This document shows positions 7,586 to 16,207 of a stretch of 64,000 nucleotides of DNA, one piece after another. Source of the DNA: Streptomyces luomodiensis (GTDB taxonomy: Bacteria > Actinomycetota > Actinomycetes > Streptomycetales > Streptomycetaceae); the NCBI RefSeq assembly GCF_031679605.1, contig NZ_CP117522.1, positions 5,084,001 to 5,148,000 of the forward strand. The letters are read 5' to 3'. A model generated the notes under the pieces. The model ran no database searches. It had not been told where the DNA came from and saw only the letters and a program-made list of their open reading frames with translations. Every line of letters starts with the position of its first letter. The stretch's first letter is position 1. The translations under genes and the position numbers were made by a program.

Positions 7586-8356
7586 TTGAGCAATTCCGCT
7601 GACTCCCCCACCCCGGCCTCCCGCCGCCTCCGGTTCCGCCCCATCCGGCTGCTGACCGCCGCCGTCTTCGCGCTGGCCGGAGTGATCTTCTGGACCAGTT
7701 TCAACACGGCCCAGGGCACCAACCTCCGCAGCGATGAATCGATGCTGCGGCTCTCCGATCTCATCCAGGAGCGCAGCCGTAAGAACGGCGCCCTGGACGA
7801 CAGCACCGCGACAATACGGTCCGAGGTCGACGCCCTCGCCCGGCGGGACAACGGCAGCTCGCAGGCCGAGCGCCGCAAGCTCGCCGAGCTGGAGGAGACC
7901 GCCGGCACCAGGAAGCTCACCGGCCCCGGGCTCACCGTCACCCTCACCGACGCCCCGCCGAACGCCACTCCGCTGATTCCCGGCGTCCCGGACCCCCAGC
8001 CCAACGACCTCGTCATCCACCAGCAGGATCTCCAGGCCGTGGTGAACGCGCTGTGGCAGGGCGGCGCCAAGGGGATCAAGGTCATGGACCAGCGGCTGAT
8101 CTCCACCAGCGCGGTGCGCTGCGTCGGCAACACCCTGATCCTCCAGGGCCAGGTCTACTCCCCGCCGTACAAGGTGACCGCCGTCGGCGACCGGGGCAAG
8201 CTGCGCGCCGCCCTGGCCGCCTCGCCCGCGATCCAGAACTACCGCAGCTATGTCGACGCGTACGGCCTCGGCTGGAAAGTCGACCAGCACGACACGGTGA
8301 CTCTTCCGGGTTACTCCGGCACAGTGGACCTGCACCAGGCAGAGCCCGTCGGATAG
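7586..8356 (+). CDS. DUF881 membrane-anchored protein
   Basis: 256 residues from a TTG start about 10 bp after TAAGGAG. One TM helix (about 24-44, LLTAAVFALAGVIFWTSF) is followed by a coiled-coil stretch (about 60-115) and a DUF881 domain (about 118-250) with the NDLVIHQQDLQAVVNALWQGGAKGI and NTLILQGQVYSPPY signatures. The DUF881 domain faces outside the membrane. It occupies the same slot as the DUF881 gene between crgA and trpG in mycobacteria. Function is unknown, but the context points to the divisome or cell wall. Confidence 0.88.
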   Translation: MSNSADSPTPASRRLRFRPIRLLTAAVFALAGVIFWTSFNTAQGTNLRSDESMLRLSDLIQERSRKNGALDDSTATIRSEVDALARRDNGSSQAERRKLAELEETAGTRKLTGPGLTVTLTDAPPNATPLIPGVPDPQPNDLVIHQQDLQAVVNALWQGGAKGIKVMDQRLISTSAVRCVGNTLILQGQVYSPPYKVTAVGDRGKLRAALAASPAIQNYRSYVDAYGLGWKVDQHDTVTLPGYSGTVDLHQAEPVG

Positions 8357-8439
8357 CACCGGCGGACACCGGTACGCGTCACCCGGGAGGCGTCACCCGG
8401 CACGCGGCACCGGGACGGCGGGGCGGACAGTGGGGGCCG

Positions 8440-9141
8440 ATGAGTACGCGGCCGAGCACACGGCTGAGCACACGGCTGATCATCAGAACGCTCAGTGAGA
8501 TCTGCGTCACCGTCGGCACCTTGATCATTCTTCTGGTGGTCTACGTCCTGTACTGGACCTCGGTGCGGGCCGACCGCGCCATGGACGGCGAGATCGACCA
8601 CCTCCAGGACCGATGGGCCACCGGCACGGTCACCGCCGGTGCCCAGCCCTCGGCACGGCCCCGCCGCTACGAGCCCGGCGCCTCCTTCGCGATCATGTAC
8701 ATCCCGCGCTTCGGCGCCGACTGGGCCAAACCGGTCCTGGAGGGCACCGCCACCGGCACCCTGAAGAAGGGACTGGGCCACTACTCCCGCACCGCCCGCC
8801 TCGGCGACCTCGGCAACTTCGCCGTCGCCGGACACCGCCGCACCTACGGCGACCCCTTCAAGGACTTCCCCGAACTGCGCCCCGGTGACGCGGTGGTGCT
8901 GACCGACGGCACCACCTGGTTCACCTACCGCATCGACCGGCGGCCCTACCGCACCCTGCCGACCGACACCGAGGTGATCGATCCGGTGCCACGGGCGTCC
9001 GGTTTCCGCCGCTCCGGCCGCTATCTCACCCTGACCACCTGCGAGCCGGAGTGGGGTCACAGCCACCGTCTGATCGCCTGGGCGCACCTCGACGCGACCC
9101 AATCGGTTACCCAAGGCAAGCCCAAGGCTTTGTACAGCTGA
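8440..9141 (+). CDS. Class E sortase (first of three)
   Basis: 233 residues; ATG within CCGATGAG. An N-terminal TM helix (about 18-42) anchors an extracytoplasmic sortase domain. The catalytic triad is visible: His at 132 (GHRRTYG), Cys at 201 in TLTTC, Arg at 210 (SHRLIAW). The TLTTC motif is typical of class E sortases, which join surface proteins to peptidoglycan, generally using an LAxTG-type signal. It lies in a + strand run with the DUF881 protein, pabA and two more sortases. No substrate with such a signal is seen in the window. Confidence 0.9.
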   Translation: MSTRPSTRLSTRLIIRTLSEICVTVGTLIILLVVYVLYWTSVRADRAMDGEIDHLQDRWATGTVTAGAQPSARPRRYEPGASFAIMYIPRFGADWAKPVLEGTATGTLKKGLGHYSRTARLGDLGNFAVAGHRRTYGDPFKDFPELRPGDAVVLTDGTTWFTYRIDRRPYRTLPTDTEVIDPVPRASGFRRSGRYLTLTTCEPEWGHSHRLIAWAHLDATQSVTQGKPKALYS

Positions 9142-9225
9142 CCCTCCGGCCTCACCCCTCGCCCCTTACTCTGGTGCTGCACTCCGGTGCTGCAATCGGT
9201 TTCGTCATCGGTGAGTAGGGATGGC

Positions 9226-9402
9226 ATGTACGGCTGGATCTGGCGGCATCTGCCGGGTAACGCATGGGTACGGGCGCTGATTTCGCTCGTGTTGGTGCTG
9301 GCGATCGTCTTCGTGCTCTTCCAGTACGTCTTCCCCTGGGCGGAGCCCCTGCTGCCGTTCAACGACGTGACGGTCGACGAGGGAATGGCGGGTCCCCGAT
9401 GA
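9226..9402 (+). CDS. Single-TM micro-protein coupled to pabA
   Basis: 58 residues; ATG about 6 bp after GAGTAGGG. Residues 1-14 are polar and aromatic, residues 15-38 form one TM helix (ALISLVLVLAIVFVLFQYVF), and a short acidic tail ends in MAGPR. Its stop overlaps the pabA start as ATGA, so translation is coupled. Conservation of this slot would argue for a membrane or divisome role rather than folate metabolism. A longer frame exists from 9187, but the ribosome-binding site favours 9226. Confidence 0.7.
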   Translation: MYGWIWRHLPGNAWVRALISLVLVLAIVFVLFQYVFPWAEPLLPFNDVTVDEGMAGPR

Positions 9403-10049
9403 GCGCGCGCGTCCTGGTCGTCGACAACTACGACAGCTTCGTCTTCAACCTCGTCCAGTACCTCTATCAGCTCGGCGCCGAGTGCGAGGTGGTGCGGAAC
9501 GACGAGGTCTCCCTCGGCCACGCCCAGGACGGCTTCGACGGAGTCCTGCTGTCCCCCGGGCCCGGCACCCCGGAGGAGGCGGGGGTCTGCGTCGACATGG
9601 TGCGGCACTGCGCGAGCACCGGCGTACCGGTGTTCGGCGTCTGCCTGGGGATGCAGTCCATGGCCGTCGCGTACGGCGGAGTCGTCGGGCGGGCCCCGGA
9701 GCTGCTGCACGGCAAGACCTCGCTGGTGACCCATGAGGGGGCCGGCGTCTTCAGCGGTCTGCCCTCGCCCTTCACCGCCACCCGCTATCACTCCCTGGCC
9801 GTGGAACGGGACACGGTGCCCCCGGAGTTGGAGATCACCGCCTGGACGGAGACCGGCATCGCCATGGGGCTGCGCCACCGGGAACTGCGGGTCGAGGGTG
9901 TCCAGTTCCACCCCGAGTCGGTCCTCACCGAATGGGGCCATCGCATGCTCGCCAACTGGCTGGTGGAGTGCGGGGACACGGATGCCGTGGGGCGGTCCGC
10001 GGGGCTCGCCCCGGTGGTCGGGGCGGTCGGCGGTAAGGCCGGCGAGTGA
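9399..10049 (+). CDS. pabA: Glutamine amidotransferase, component II of aminodeoxychorismate/anthranilate synthase
   Basis: 216 residues. Class I glutamine amidotransferase: VDNYDSFVFNLVQYL at the N-terminus, oxyanion region LSPGPGTPEEAG, nucleophile Cys 82 in GVCLGMQ, and His/Glu of the triad in VQFHPESVLTEWG. It supplies ammonia from glutamine to a PabB or TrpE partner, making p-aminobenzoate (folate) or anthranilate (Trp). No component I gene is nearby, so the pathway cannot be fixed from context. The mycobacterial counterpart in this location is called trpG. It overlaps the genes on both sides. Confidence 0.93.
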   Translation: MSARVLVVDNYDSFVFNLVQYLYQLGAECEVVRNDEVSLGHAQDGFDGVLLSPGPGTPEEAGVCVDMVRHCASTGVPVFGVCLGMQSMAVAYGGVVGRAPELLHGKTSLVTHEGAGVFSGLPSPFTATRYHSLAVERDTVPPELEITAWTETGIAMGLRHRELRVEGVQFHPESVLTEWGHRMLANWLVECGDTDAVGRSAGLAPVVGAVGGKAGE

Positions 10050-11647
10050 CCGGACCGCGCCCTGAGCGCGAGGGCGCTGCCCATGGCGCCCGGGAGCCCG
10101 GCCCGTACGCGCCGTACGGTCCTCACCAGCCGCCTGGCGCCCATGGCGGCCAGGGGAGACCGGACGCGTTCGGGGCGGCTGTGGAGGGCCTTCGCGCCCC
10201 GCTGGCCGACCCTCTGGCCGATCCCCTGCCGGACCCCGCCCCGGCCGGGCCCACGGGGCGGGGCGTCGGCACCGCGTCGCTCGCCGTGCCGCCGCCCACC
10301 GGGCGCAGACGGCGCGCCCGCCCGGCCTCCGCCGGGCCGGAGGAGGCCGTTGAAGCGGCCAGACCGCCCACAGGGCGCCGACGCGCCCGCGCGGCCCCCT
10401 CGGGGCCCCCGCGCGCCGCCGAGCCGCCCGTACGCGCCCCGGAGACGCCACCGGGAGTACGCGACGGCCAGGAGACGCCGGTACGTGCCCAGGGGGCGTC
10501 CGTACGCGCCCCGGAGACGCCCGCACGCTCCGCTGCTCGGACGCCCGCACCCTTCGCCGGGCCGTCCGCACGGGTCCCGGAGGTCGCCGAGACGGCCGTC
10601 CTGCCCCCGGTGACGGTCCCGGCCCATGAGACCCGTAAGGCCGGTGAGACTGGTAGGACCGGTGAGGCCGGTGAGACGGTCACCCTGCGCGCCGTGGAGG
10701 CGCGGCCCGCGCCCGCCGACCAGACCATGCCGCTCCGCAAGGTCGAGCCGGACCGGGACGGCGGCCCCGAGCCACCGCCCGGCGGCCGGGCCGCCCGCCG
10801 TAAGGCCGCCAGGGGGGCCGGGAAGCGCGTCGGCAGACACGGCTCCCGGGCCAGGGGCGGTACGGCGGAGCCGGGTGCCGCGGGGACCGCCGGGGGCCCG
10901 CGGAGCGCCGGGGCCGGCCGGCCCCGCACCCGTATGGAGGCCAAGCGCGCCGCGCGGGCGCGCAAGGACAGCCCCGGGGTGGTGGCGAGCCGGCTGATCG
11001 GCGAGCTGTTCATCACGTTCGGCGTGCTGATGCTGCTGTTCGTCACCTATCAGCTGTGGTGGACGAACATCCGTGCGCATCAGCAGGCGAACGGCGCCGC
11101 GAACAACCTCCAGAAGAAGTGGGACGAGAACGGCGGTGACGACCGCGACCCGGGTGTCTTCTCCCCCGGGCAGGGGTTCGCGATCATCTACATCCCCAAG
11201 CTGGACGTGAAGGCGCCGATCGCCGAGGGCATCGACAAGCACAAGGTCCTCGACCGCGGCATGGTCGGCCACTACGGCAAGAGCCCCCTGAAGACCGCGA
11301 TGCCGTGGGACAAGAAGGGCAACTTCGCGCTCGCCGGGCACCGCAACACCCATGGCGAGCCGTTCCGCTACATCAACCGGCTCAAGCCCGGCGACAAGAT
11401 CGTCGTCGAGACGCAGAACCGGTACTACACCTATGAGATGAGCAGCATCCTGCCGCAGACGCCGCCGTCCAACACGGGCGTCATCAAGCCGGTGCCGCCC
11501 GGCTCCGGCTTCACCGGACCGGGCCGCTACATCACGCTGACCACCTGCACCCCGGAGTTCACCAGCACCTACCGGATGATCGTCTGGGGCAAGATGGTCG
11601 AGGAGCGGCCGCGTAGCGAGGGAAAGCCGGACGCGCTGGTCGAGTGA
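10046..11647 (+). CDS. Class E sortase with a long disordered N-terminus (SrtE1-like)
   Basis: 533 residues from GTG, overlapping the pabA stop (GTGA). Residues 1-310 are Pro/Ala/Arg/Gly-rich and predicted to be disordered, with short repeats of the PVRAPETP type. One TM helix lies at about 313-338 (LIGELFITFGVLMLLFVTYQLWW). The sortase domain has His 432 (AGHRNTHGEPF), Cys 501 in TLTTC, and Arg in YRMIVWG. The cytoplasmic tail is far longer than usual for a sortase, so the true start may lie inside it. However, the coupled start and continuous codon bias support the full length. Order suggests equivalence to one of the paired srtE genes of S. coelicolor. Confidence 0.88.
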   Translation: MTGPRPEREGAAHGAREPGPYAPYGPHQPPGAHGGQGRPDAFGAAVEGLRAPLADPLADPLPDPAPAGPTGRGVGTASLAVPPPTGRRRRARPASAGPEEAVEAARPPTGRRRARAAPSGPPRAAEPPVRAPETPPGVRDGQETPVRAQGASVRAPETPARSAARTPAPFAGPSARVPEVAETAVLPPVTVPAHETRKAGETGRTGEAGETVTLRAVEARPAPADQTMPLRKVEPDRDGGPEPPPGGRAARRKAARGAGKRVGRHGSRARGGTAEPGAAGTAGGPRSAGAGRPRTRMEAKRAARARKDSPGVVASRLIGELFITFGVLMLLFVTYQLWWTNIRAHQQANGAANNLQKKWDENGGDDRDPGVFSPGQGFAIIYIPKLDVKAPIAEGIDKHKVLDRGMVGHYGKSPLKTAMPWDKKGNFALAGHRNTHGEPFRYINRLKPGDKIVVETQNRYYTYEMSSILPQTPPSNTGVIKPVPPGSGFTGPGRYITLTTCTPEFTSTYRMIVWGKMVEERPRSEGKPDALVE

Positions 11648-11687
11648 GCGGGAACAGCCGGAACACCAGAAAAAGGGGTACGACGCG

Positions 11688-12428
11688 GTGGCACGGACCG
11701 ACCACGACGAGCGACAGGACCGGCACCCCGGCCCGCCCGCAACGCCCAGCTCCCGTCCCCGCCGCGGGCGGGTGGCCGCGGCCATAGGCCTCTTCGGCGA
11801 GTTGCTGATCACCGCGGGGATCATCCTCGGCCTGTTCGTCGTCTACTCGCTGTGGTGGACCAACGTCCTGGCCGACCGTGAGGCGAAGAAGCAGGGCGAC
11901 CGGGTGCGCAAGCACTGGTCGCAGCAGGGGCCGGGTTCGCTCGACACCAAGGACGGCATCGGGTTCCTGCACGTACCGGCCATGCACAACGGTGAGGTGC
12001 TGGTCAAGAAGGGCACCAGCACCGAGACCCTCAACGACGGCGTCGCCGGCTACTACACCAAGCCGGTCAAGTCCGCGATGCCGTGGGACGAGAAGGGCAA
12101 CTTCAGCCTGGCCGCGCACCGGGACGGGCACGGCGCGAAGTTCCACAACATCGACAAGGTCCACGACGGCGACGCGGTGGTCTTCGAGACCCGCGACACC
12201 TGGTACGTCTACAAGGTCTACGCGACGCTGCCGGAGACCTCCAAGTACAACGTGGACGTGCTGAAGGCGGTCCCGAAGGAGTCCGGGAAGAAGAAGCCGG
12301 GCCGCTACATCACGCTCTCGACGTGCACACCCGTCTACACCTCCCGTCACCGCTACATCGTCTGGGGCGAACTGGAGCGCACCGAGAAGGTCGACGCGGA
12401 CCGCACGCCCCCCAAGGAGCTGCGTTAG
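11688..12428 (+). CDS. Class E sortase (SrtE2-like)
   Basis: 246 residues; GTG start 41 bp after the previous gene. A short basic N-terminus and one TM helix (about 28-52) precede the sortase domain with His in LAAHRDGHG, Cys 213 in TLSTC (Ser replaces the second Thr of TLTTC), and Arg in SRHRYIVWG. It closes the + strand operon and is followed by a strong terminator. In S. coelicolor two adjacent class E sortases are jointly needed for normal aerial development; similarity of order suggests this pair is equivalent. Confidence 0.9.
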   Translation: MARTDHDERQDRHPGPPATPSSRPRRGRVAAAIGLFGELLITAGIILGLFVVYSLWWTNVLADREAKKQGDRVRKHWSQQGPGSLDTKDGIGFLHVPAMHNGEVLVKKGTSTETLNDGVAGYYTKPVKSAMPWDEKGNFSLAAHRDGHGAKFHNIDKVHDGDAVVFETRDTWYVYKVYATLPETSKYNVDVLKAVPKESGKKKPGRYITLSTCTPVYTSRHRYIVWGELERTEKVDADRTPPKELR

Positions 12429-12467
12429 CGGCGGCTCCCCTCCGGAGCGCTCAGCGGGCACGGATAC

Positions 12468-12511
12468 GGGGAAGCCCCCGGCACCCATCTCCAGGTGCCG
12501 GGGGCTTCCCC
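12468..12511. terminator. Strong bidirectional terminator between srtE operon and pknB
   Basis: A perfect 18-bp inverted repeat (GGGGAAGCCCCCGGCACC at 12468-12485, complement at 12494-12511) has an 8-nt loop. It lies between convergent transcription units that end at 12428 and 12546. Confidence 0.88.
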
Positions 12512-12545
12512 GTGCTACAGGGCCCCTCCGGGGGCCGGTGGCGGA

Positions 12546-14567
12546 TCAGCCGAGGGAGCCGAGGCCGCTTTGGCCGCCGAAGATGTTTCCGCCGTTCCCA
12601 CCACCGCCGTTGCCGTTCCCGCCCTGCCCGGCGACCGTGATGAGGTTCACGGACTGGCCCTTGGGCACCTGGGTGCCCGCACCGGGCTGGCTGGCCACCA
12701 CGGTGGCGTTGTCGTCCTGCGGACCGGCGATGTTGCCCACGTTGAGGCCCGCCTCCTGGAGCGCCTTCTTGGCGTCCTTGAGGGACTGGCCGCCCAGGTT
12801 GGGCACCTGTGCGTTCTCCTGCTGCTCGGGGGCCTTGGCGACGGTCAGCGTGACCGTCGAACCGGGCAGGACCTCCTGGCCGCCCTTGGGCGTCTGGTCG
12901 GTGACCGTGCCGGCCTCGACGTCGCCGTTCTCGACCTCCTGCGTCTGGACCTTGAGGCCCTTGCCCTGGAGGGACGAGGTGGCGTCCTCGACCTTCTGCG
13001 TGGTCACGTCCGGGACGACGACCTTCTCCTGCGCCTCGGCGACGGTCAGAGTGATCGTGGAGCCCTTCGCGACCTTCTTACCGCCCTTCGGGTCCTGGTC
13101 GATCACCTTGCCGGCGGTCTGGTCGGACTGCTGGGTCTTCTGCTCGACCTGGAAGCCCTTGGCCTCCAGCTGCGACTTGGCCGTCTCGTACTGCACGTTC
13201 AGGACGTCGGGCACCTCGACCTTGGCCGCGGGCTTGGGGCCCTTGGACATGGTCAGCTCGACCGTGCCGTACCGCTCGATCTCGCCGCCGCCCTCGGGGT
13301 TCTGCTCGCAGACGGTGTTCTTCTCCGCGTCGGCGCAGAACTTGGAGCCGACGTTCTTGACCTTGAAGTCGCCGTTCTCCCCCTGGTTCTTGGCCTCGGC
13401 CAACGACTTGCCGACCAGGTTGGGCACCTGGACCGTGCCGTCGTTGTTCCCGCCCCCGAACAGCGACTTCCCGATGAAGATCGCACCGACCAGCACCAGT
13501 ATCCCGGCGAGGATCAGCAGGATCGTCGAGAGATTGCCCTTCTTCCCGGAGCGTCCCCGTCCGCGGTCCGGCCGCTCGTCGTAGCCGAAGCCGCCGTCGT
13601 CCTCGCGCATCGGGGGGAGCATCGAGGTCTGTGCCCCGGCGCCGCCGTCCTGCGGGCGCAGCATCGTGGTGGGCTGGTCGTCGGCGCCGTAGCCGACCGC
13701 GCCCAGCGCGGCGGTGGCGGCGACCGGCTGGCCCTCCAGGGCCGCCTCGATGTCGGCGCGCATCTCATCGGCCGACTGATAGCGGTAGTCGGGGTCCTTG
13801 ACCAGGGCCCGCAGGACGATGGCGTCCATCTCCGGGGTGATCTCGGGGTCGTACGTGCTCGGCGGCTGCGGTTCCTCCCGCACGTGCTGATAGGCGACGG
13901 CCACCGGGGAGTCGCCCACGAACGGCGGCCTTACGGTCAGCAGCTCGTAGAGCAGACAGCCGGTGGAGTACAGGTCGCTGCGCGCGTCGACGGTCTCGCC
14001 CTTGGCCTGCTCGGGGGAGAGGTACTGCGCGGTGCCGATGACGGCGGCCGTCTGCGTCATGGTCATACCGGCATCGCCCATGGCCCGCGCGATGCCGAAG
14101 TCCATCACCTTGACCTGGCCGCTGCGCGTGAGCATGACGTTGGCCGGTTTGATGTCCCGGTGGACGATGTTGTTGCGGTGTGAGTACTCGAGGGCCTGGA
14201 GGATGCCGGTGGTCATCTCCAGCGAGCGCTCCGGGAGCAGCTTTCTGCCCGAGTGAAGAAGCTCACGCAGGGTGGAGCCGTCGACGTACTCCATCACGAT
14301 GTACGGAATCGAGACACCGTCGACGTAGTCCTCGCCGGTGTCGTAGACCGCGACGATCGCGGGATGGTTGAGCGAGGCGGCCGACTGGGCCTCTCGGCGG
14401 AACCGGGCCTGGAAGGACGGGTCACGGGCGAGGTCTGCCCGCAGCGTCTTCACAGCGACAGTACGGCCGAGGCGGGTGTCGTGCGCGAGGTAGACCTCCG
14501 CCATCCCGCCGCGGCCGAGCACCGAGCCCAGCTCATACCGCCCGCCGAGGCGACGCGGCTCTTCCAT
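12546..14567 (-). CDS. pknB: PASTA-domain Ser/Thr protein kinase PknB
   Basis: 673 residues from the ATG at 14567, which has GGAG 6 bp upstream; the longer frame adds a non-conserved leader. Kinase domain about 10-275: GRGGMAEVY loop, VAVKTL, HRDIKPANVML, MDFGIARA, SPEQA. The acidic and Gly-rich juxtamembrane region precedes a TM helix at about 342-367. Four extracellular PASTA repeats follow (VPNLVGK, VPDVLNV, VPDVTTQ, VPNLGGQ), ending in a Gly/Asn-rich tail. PASTA domains bind muropeptides or lipid II, so the kinase couples wall status to growth and division. It is last in the fhaA-pknB operon. Confidence 0.97.
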   Translation of the reverse strand: MEEPRRLGGRYELGSVLGRGGMAEVYLAHDTRLGRTVAVKTLRADLARDPSFQARFRREAQSAASLNHPAIVAVYDTGEDYVDGVSIPYIVMEYVDGSTLRELLHSGRKLLPERSLEMTTGILQALEYSHRNNIVHRDIKPANVMLTRSGQVKVMDFGIARAMGDAGMTMTQTAAVIGTAQYLSPEQAKGETVDARSDLYSTGCLLYELLTVRPPFVGDSPVAVAYQHVREEPQPPSTYDPEITPEMDAIVLRALVKDPDYRYQSADEMRADIEAALEGQPVAATAALGAVGYGADDQPTTMLRPQDGGAGAQTSMLPPMREDDGGFGYDERPDRGRGRSGKKGNLSTILLILAGILVLVGAIFIGKSLFGGGNNDGTVQVPNLVGKSLAEAKNQGENGDFKVKNVGSKFCADAEKNTVCEQNPEGGGEIERYGTVELTMSKGPKPAAKVEVPDVLNVQYETAKSQLEAKGFQVEQKTQQSDQTAGKVIDQDPKGGKKVAKGSTITLTVAEAQEKVVVPDVTTQKVEDATSSLQGKGLKVQTQEVENGDVEAGTVTDQTPKGGQEVLPGSTVTLTVAKAPEQQENAQVPNLGGQSLKDAKKALQEAGLNVGNIAGPQDDNATVVASQPGAGTQVPKGQSVNLITVAGQGGNGNGGGGNGGNIFGGQSGLGSLG

Positions 14568-14734
14568 AGCTACTCCAGCCCTCTTCCGTGGTTCCCGGCC
14601 GCACCTGTGGGGGCCGGTGAAGTGCTGCTCGGGCATACCGTACCCGGCACGTCTTACGGGACCTGGCCTCAGCCGCTACTTGATACCGGACCGGTACGGC
14701 GACGTGCGGGATTGATATCCGGACGTGACGGGCC

Positions 14735-16207
14735 TCACTTGTCGCGCTCGGTGTCCAGGACGGCCTGCATCACGCTCTTGGCGATCGGCGCGGCCAGCTT
14801 GCCACCGGCGATGTCGCCGCGGAGGGTGTCGGACCCCTCGATGACGACCGCGACCGCGACCGGGGAGCCGTCGTCCCCCTTGGCGTAGGAGATGAACCAC
14901 GCGTAGGGGTTCTTGCTGTTGGCGACGCCGTGCTGTGCGGTACCGGTCTTGCCGCCGACCGTGACGCCCGGGATCTGGGCGCTGGTGCCGGTGCCCTCCT
15001 TGACCACGGTCTCCATCATGTCCTGGAGCTTGTGGGCGTTCTCCGCGCTGACCGGCTGGCTCATCTCCTCCGGGCTGGTCTGCTCGATGGTGTTGAGGTT
15101 GGGGGCGCGCAGCGAGTCGACCATGTACGGCTTCATCAGCTTGCCGTCGTTGGCGACCGCGGCGGCGACCATCGCCATCTGGAGCGGGGTGGCCCGGGTG
15201 TCGAACTGGCCGATGGCCGACATCGCGTTGCCCGGCCGGTCCATGTCCTTGGGGTAGACGCTGGCGTAGGCGCGGACGGGGGTGTCGACCGTCTCGTTGA
15301 AGCCGAACTTCTCGGCCTGCTCCCGCATCTTGTCCTCGCCGAGGTCGTCACCGAGCTTGCCGAAGACCGTGTTGCAGGAGTAGCGGAGCGCCTGCCGCAG
15401 CGAGGCGTTCTCGCAGGGGATGTTCCCCTCGTTGGGCAGGGGCTTGACGGACAGCGGGAGCTTCCAGGGGTCCGGGGAGTCCGTCGGGGCGTCGATGTCG
15501 GTGTACTTGCCGTTCTCCAGCGCGGCCGCGGCGGTGACGACCTTGAAGGTCGAGCCGGGCGGGTAGGTCTGACGGAGCGCCCGGTTGAGCATCGGGTCGT
15601 CCTTGTCGTTCTTCGGCAGGAGCGCGTTCCACGCCTTCTCGTCCTTGGTGGACCCGCCCGCGAACGTGGAGGGGTCGTAGCTCGGGGTCGAGGCGAGGGC
15701 GAGGATCTTGCCGGTGCGCGGGTCGAGCGCGGCGACGGCGCCCTTCTTGTCGCCGAGGCCCTTGAACGCGGCCTCCTGGGCCTTGCCGTTCAGGGTGGTG
15801 ATGACGTCGCCGCCCTTCTGCTTCTTGCCGGTGATCATGTCGATCGTCCGGTTGAAGAAGAGGCGGTCGTCGTTGCCCGTGAGGATGCCGTCTTCGATCT
15901 TCTCGATCTGGTTGGCGTCGAAGGCCTGCGAGGCGTACCCGGTGACCGGCGCCCACATGGGGCCGTTCTTGTAGGTGCGCTTGTACTTGAAGTCGGTGCC
16001 GTTGGTCTCGACGGATCCGGTGATCGGCTGGCCGTCGACGATGATGTTGCCGCGCGGCTGGCTGTAACGGGCGATCAGGACGCGGCGGTTCTTGTCGTGG
16101 TTCTTCAGCTCGTCGGCCTGGACGTACTGGATCCAGTTGTCCCGCAGCAGCAGGGCGAAGACGAGGAGCCCGCAGAAGATCGCGATTCGGCGCAGGGGCT
16201 TGTTCAC
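14735..16207 (-). CDS. pbpA: Penicillin-binding protein 2-type transpeptidase
   Basis: 490 residues; an N-terminal TM anchor (about 6-24), a dimerisation domain, and a transpeptidase domain with all three motifs: Ser 219 in STFK, SCN at about 277, and KTG at about 420 (VGGKTGTAQ). It cross-links peptidoglycan stem peptides on the outer face of the membrane and is the usual partner of a RodA/FtsW glycosyltransferase. Its start overlaps the end of the rodA/ftsW gene by four bases, which supports coupled synthesis of the pair. Confidence 0.97.
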   Translation of the reverse strand: MNKPLRRIAIFCGLLVFALLLRDNWIQYVQADELKNHDKNRRVLIARYSQPRGNIIVDGQPITGSVETNGTDFKYKRTYKNGPMWAPVTGYASQAFDANQIEKIEDGILTGNDDRLFFNRTIDMITGKKQKGGDVITTLNGKAQEAAFKGLGDKKGAVAALDPRTGKILALASTPSYDPSTFAGGSTKDEKAWNALLPKNDKDDPMLNRALRQTYPPGSTFKVVTAAAALENGKYTDIDAPTDSPDPWKLPLSVKPLPNEGNIPCENASLRQALRYSCNTVFGKLGDDLGEDKMREQAEKFGFNETVDTPVRAYASVYPKDMDRPGNAMSAIGQFDTRATPLQMAMVAAAVANDGKLMKPYMVDSLRAPNLNTIEQTSPEEMSQPVSAENAHKLQDMMETVVKEGTGTSAQIPGVTVGGKTGTAQHGVANSKNPYAWFISYAKGDDGSPVAVAVVIEGSDTLRGDIAGGKLAAPIAKSVMQAVLDTERDK

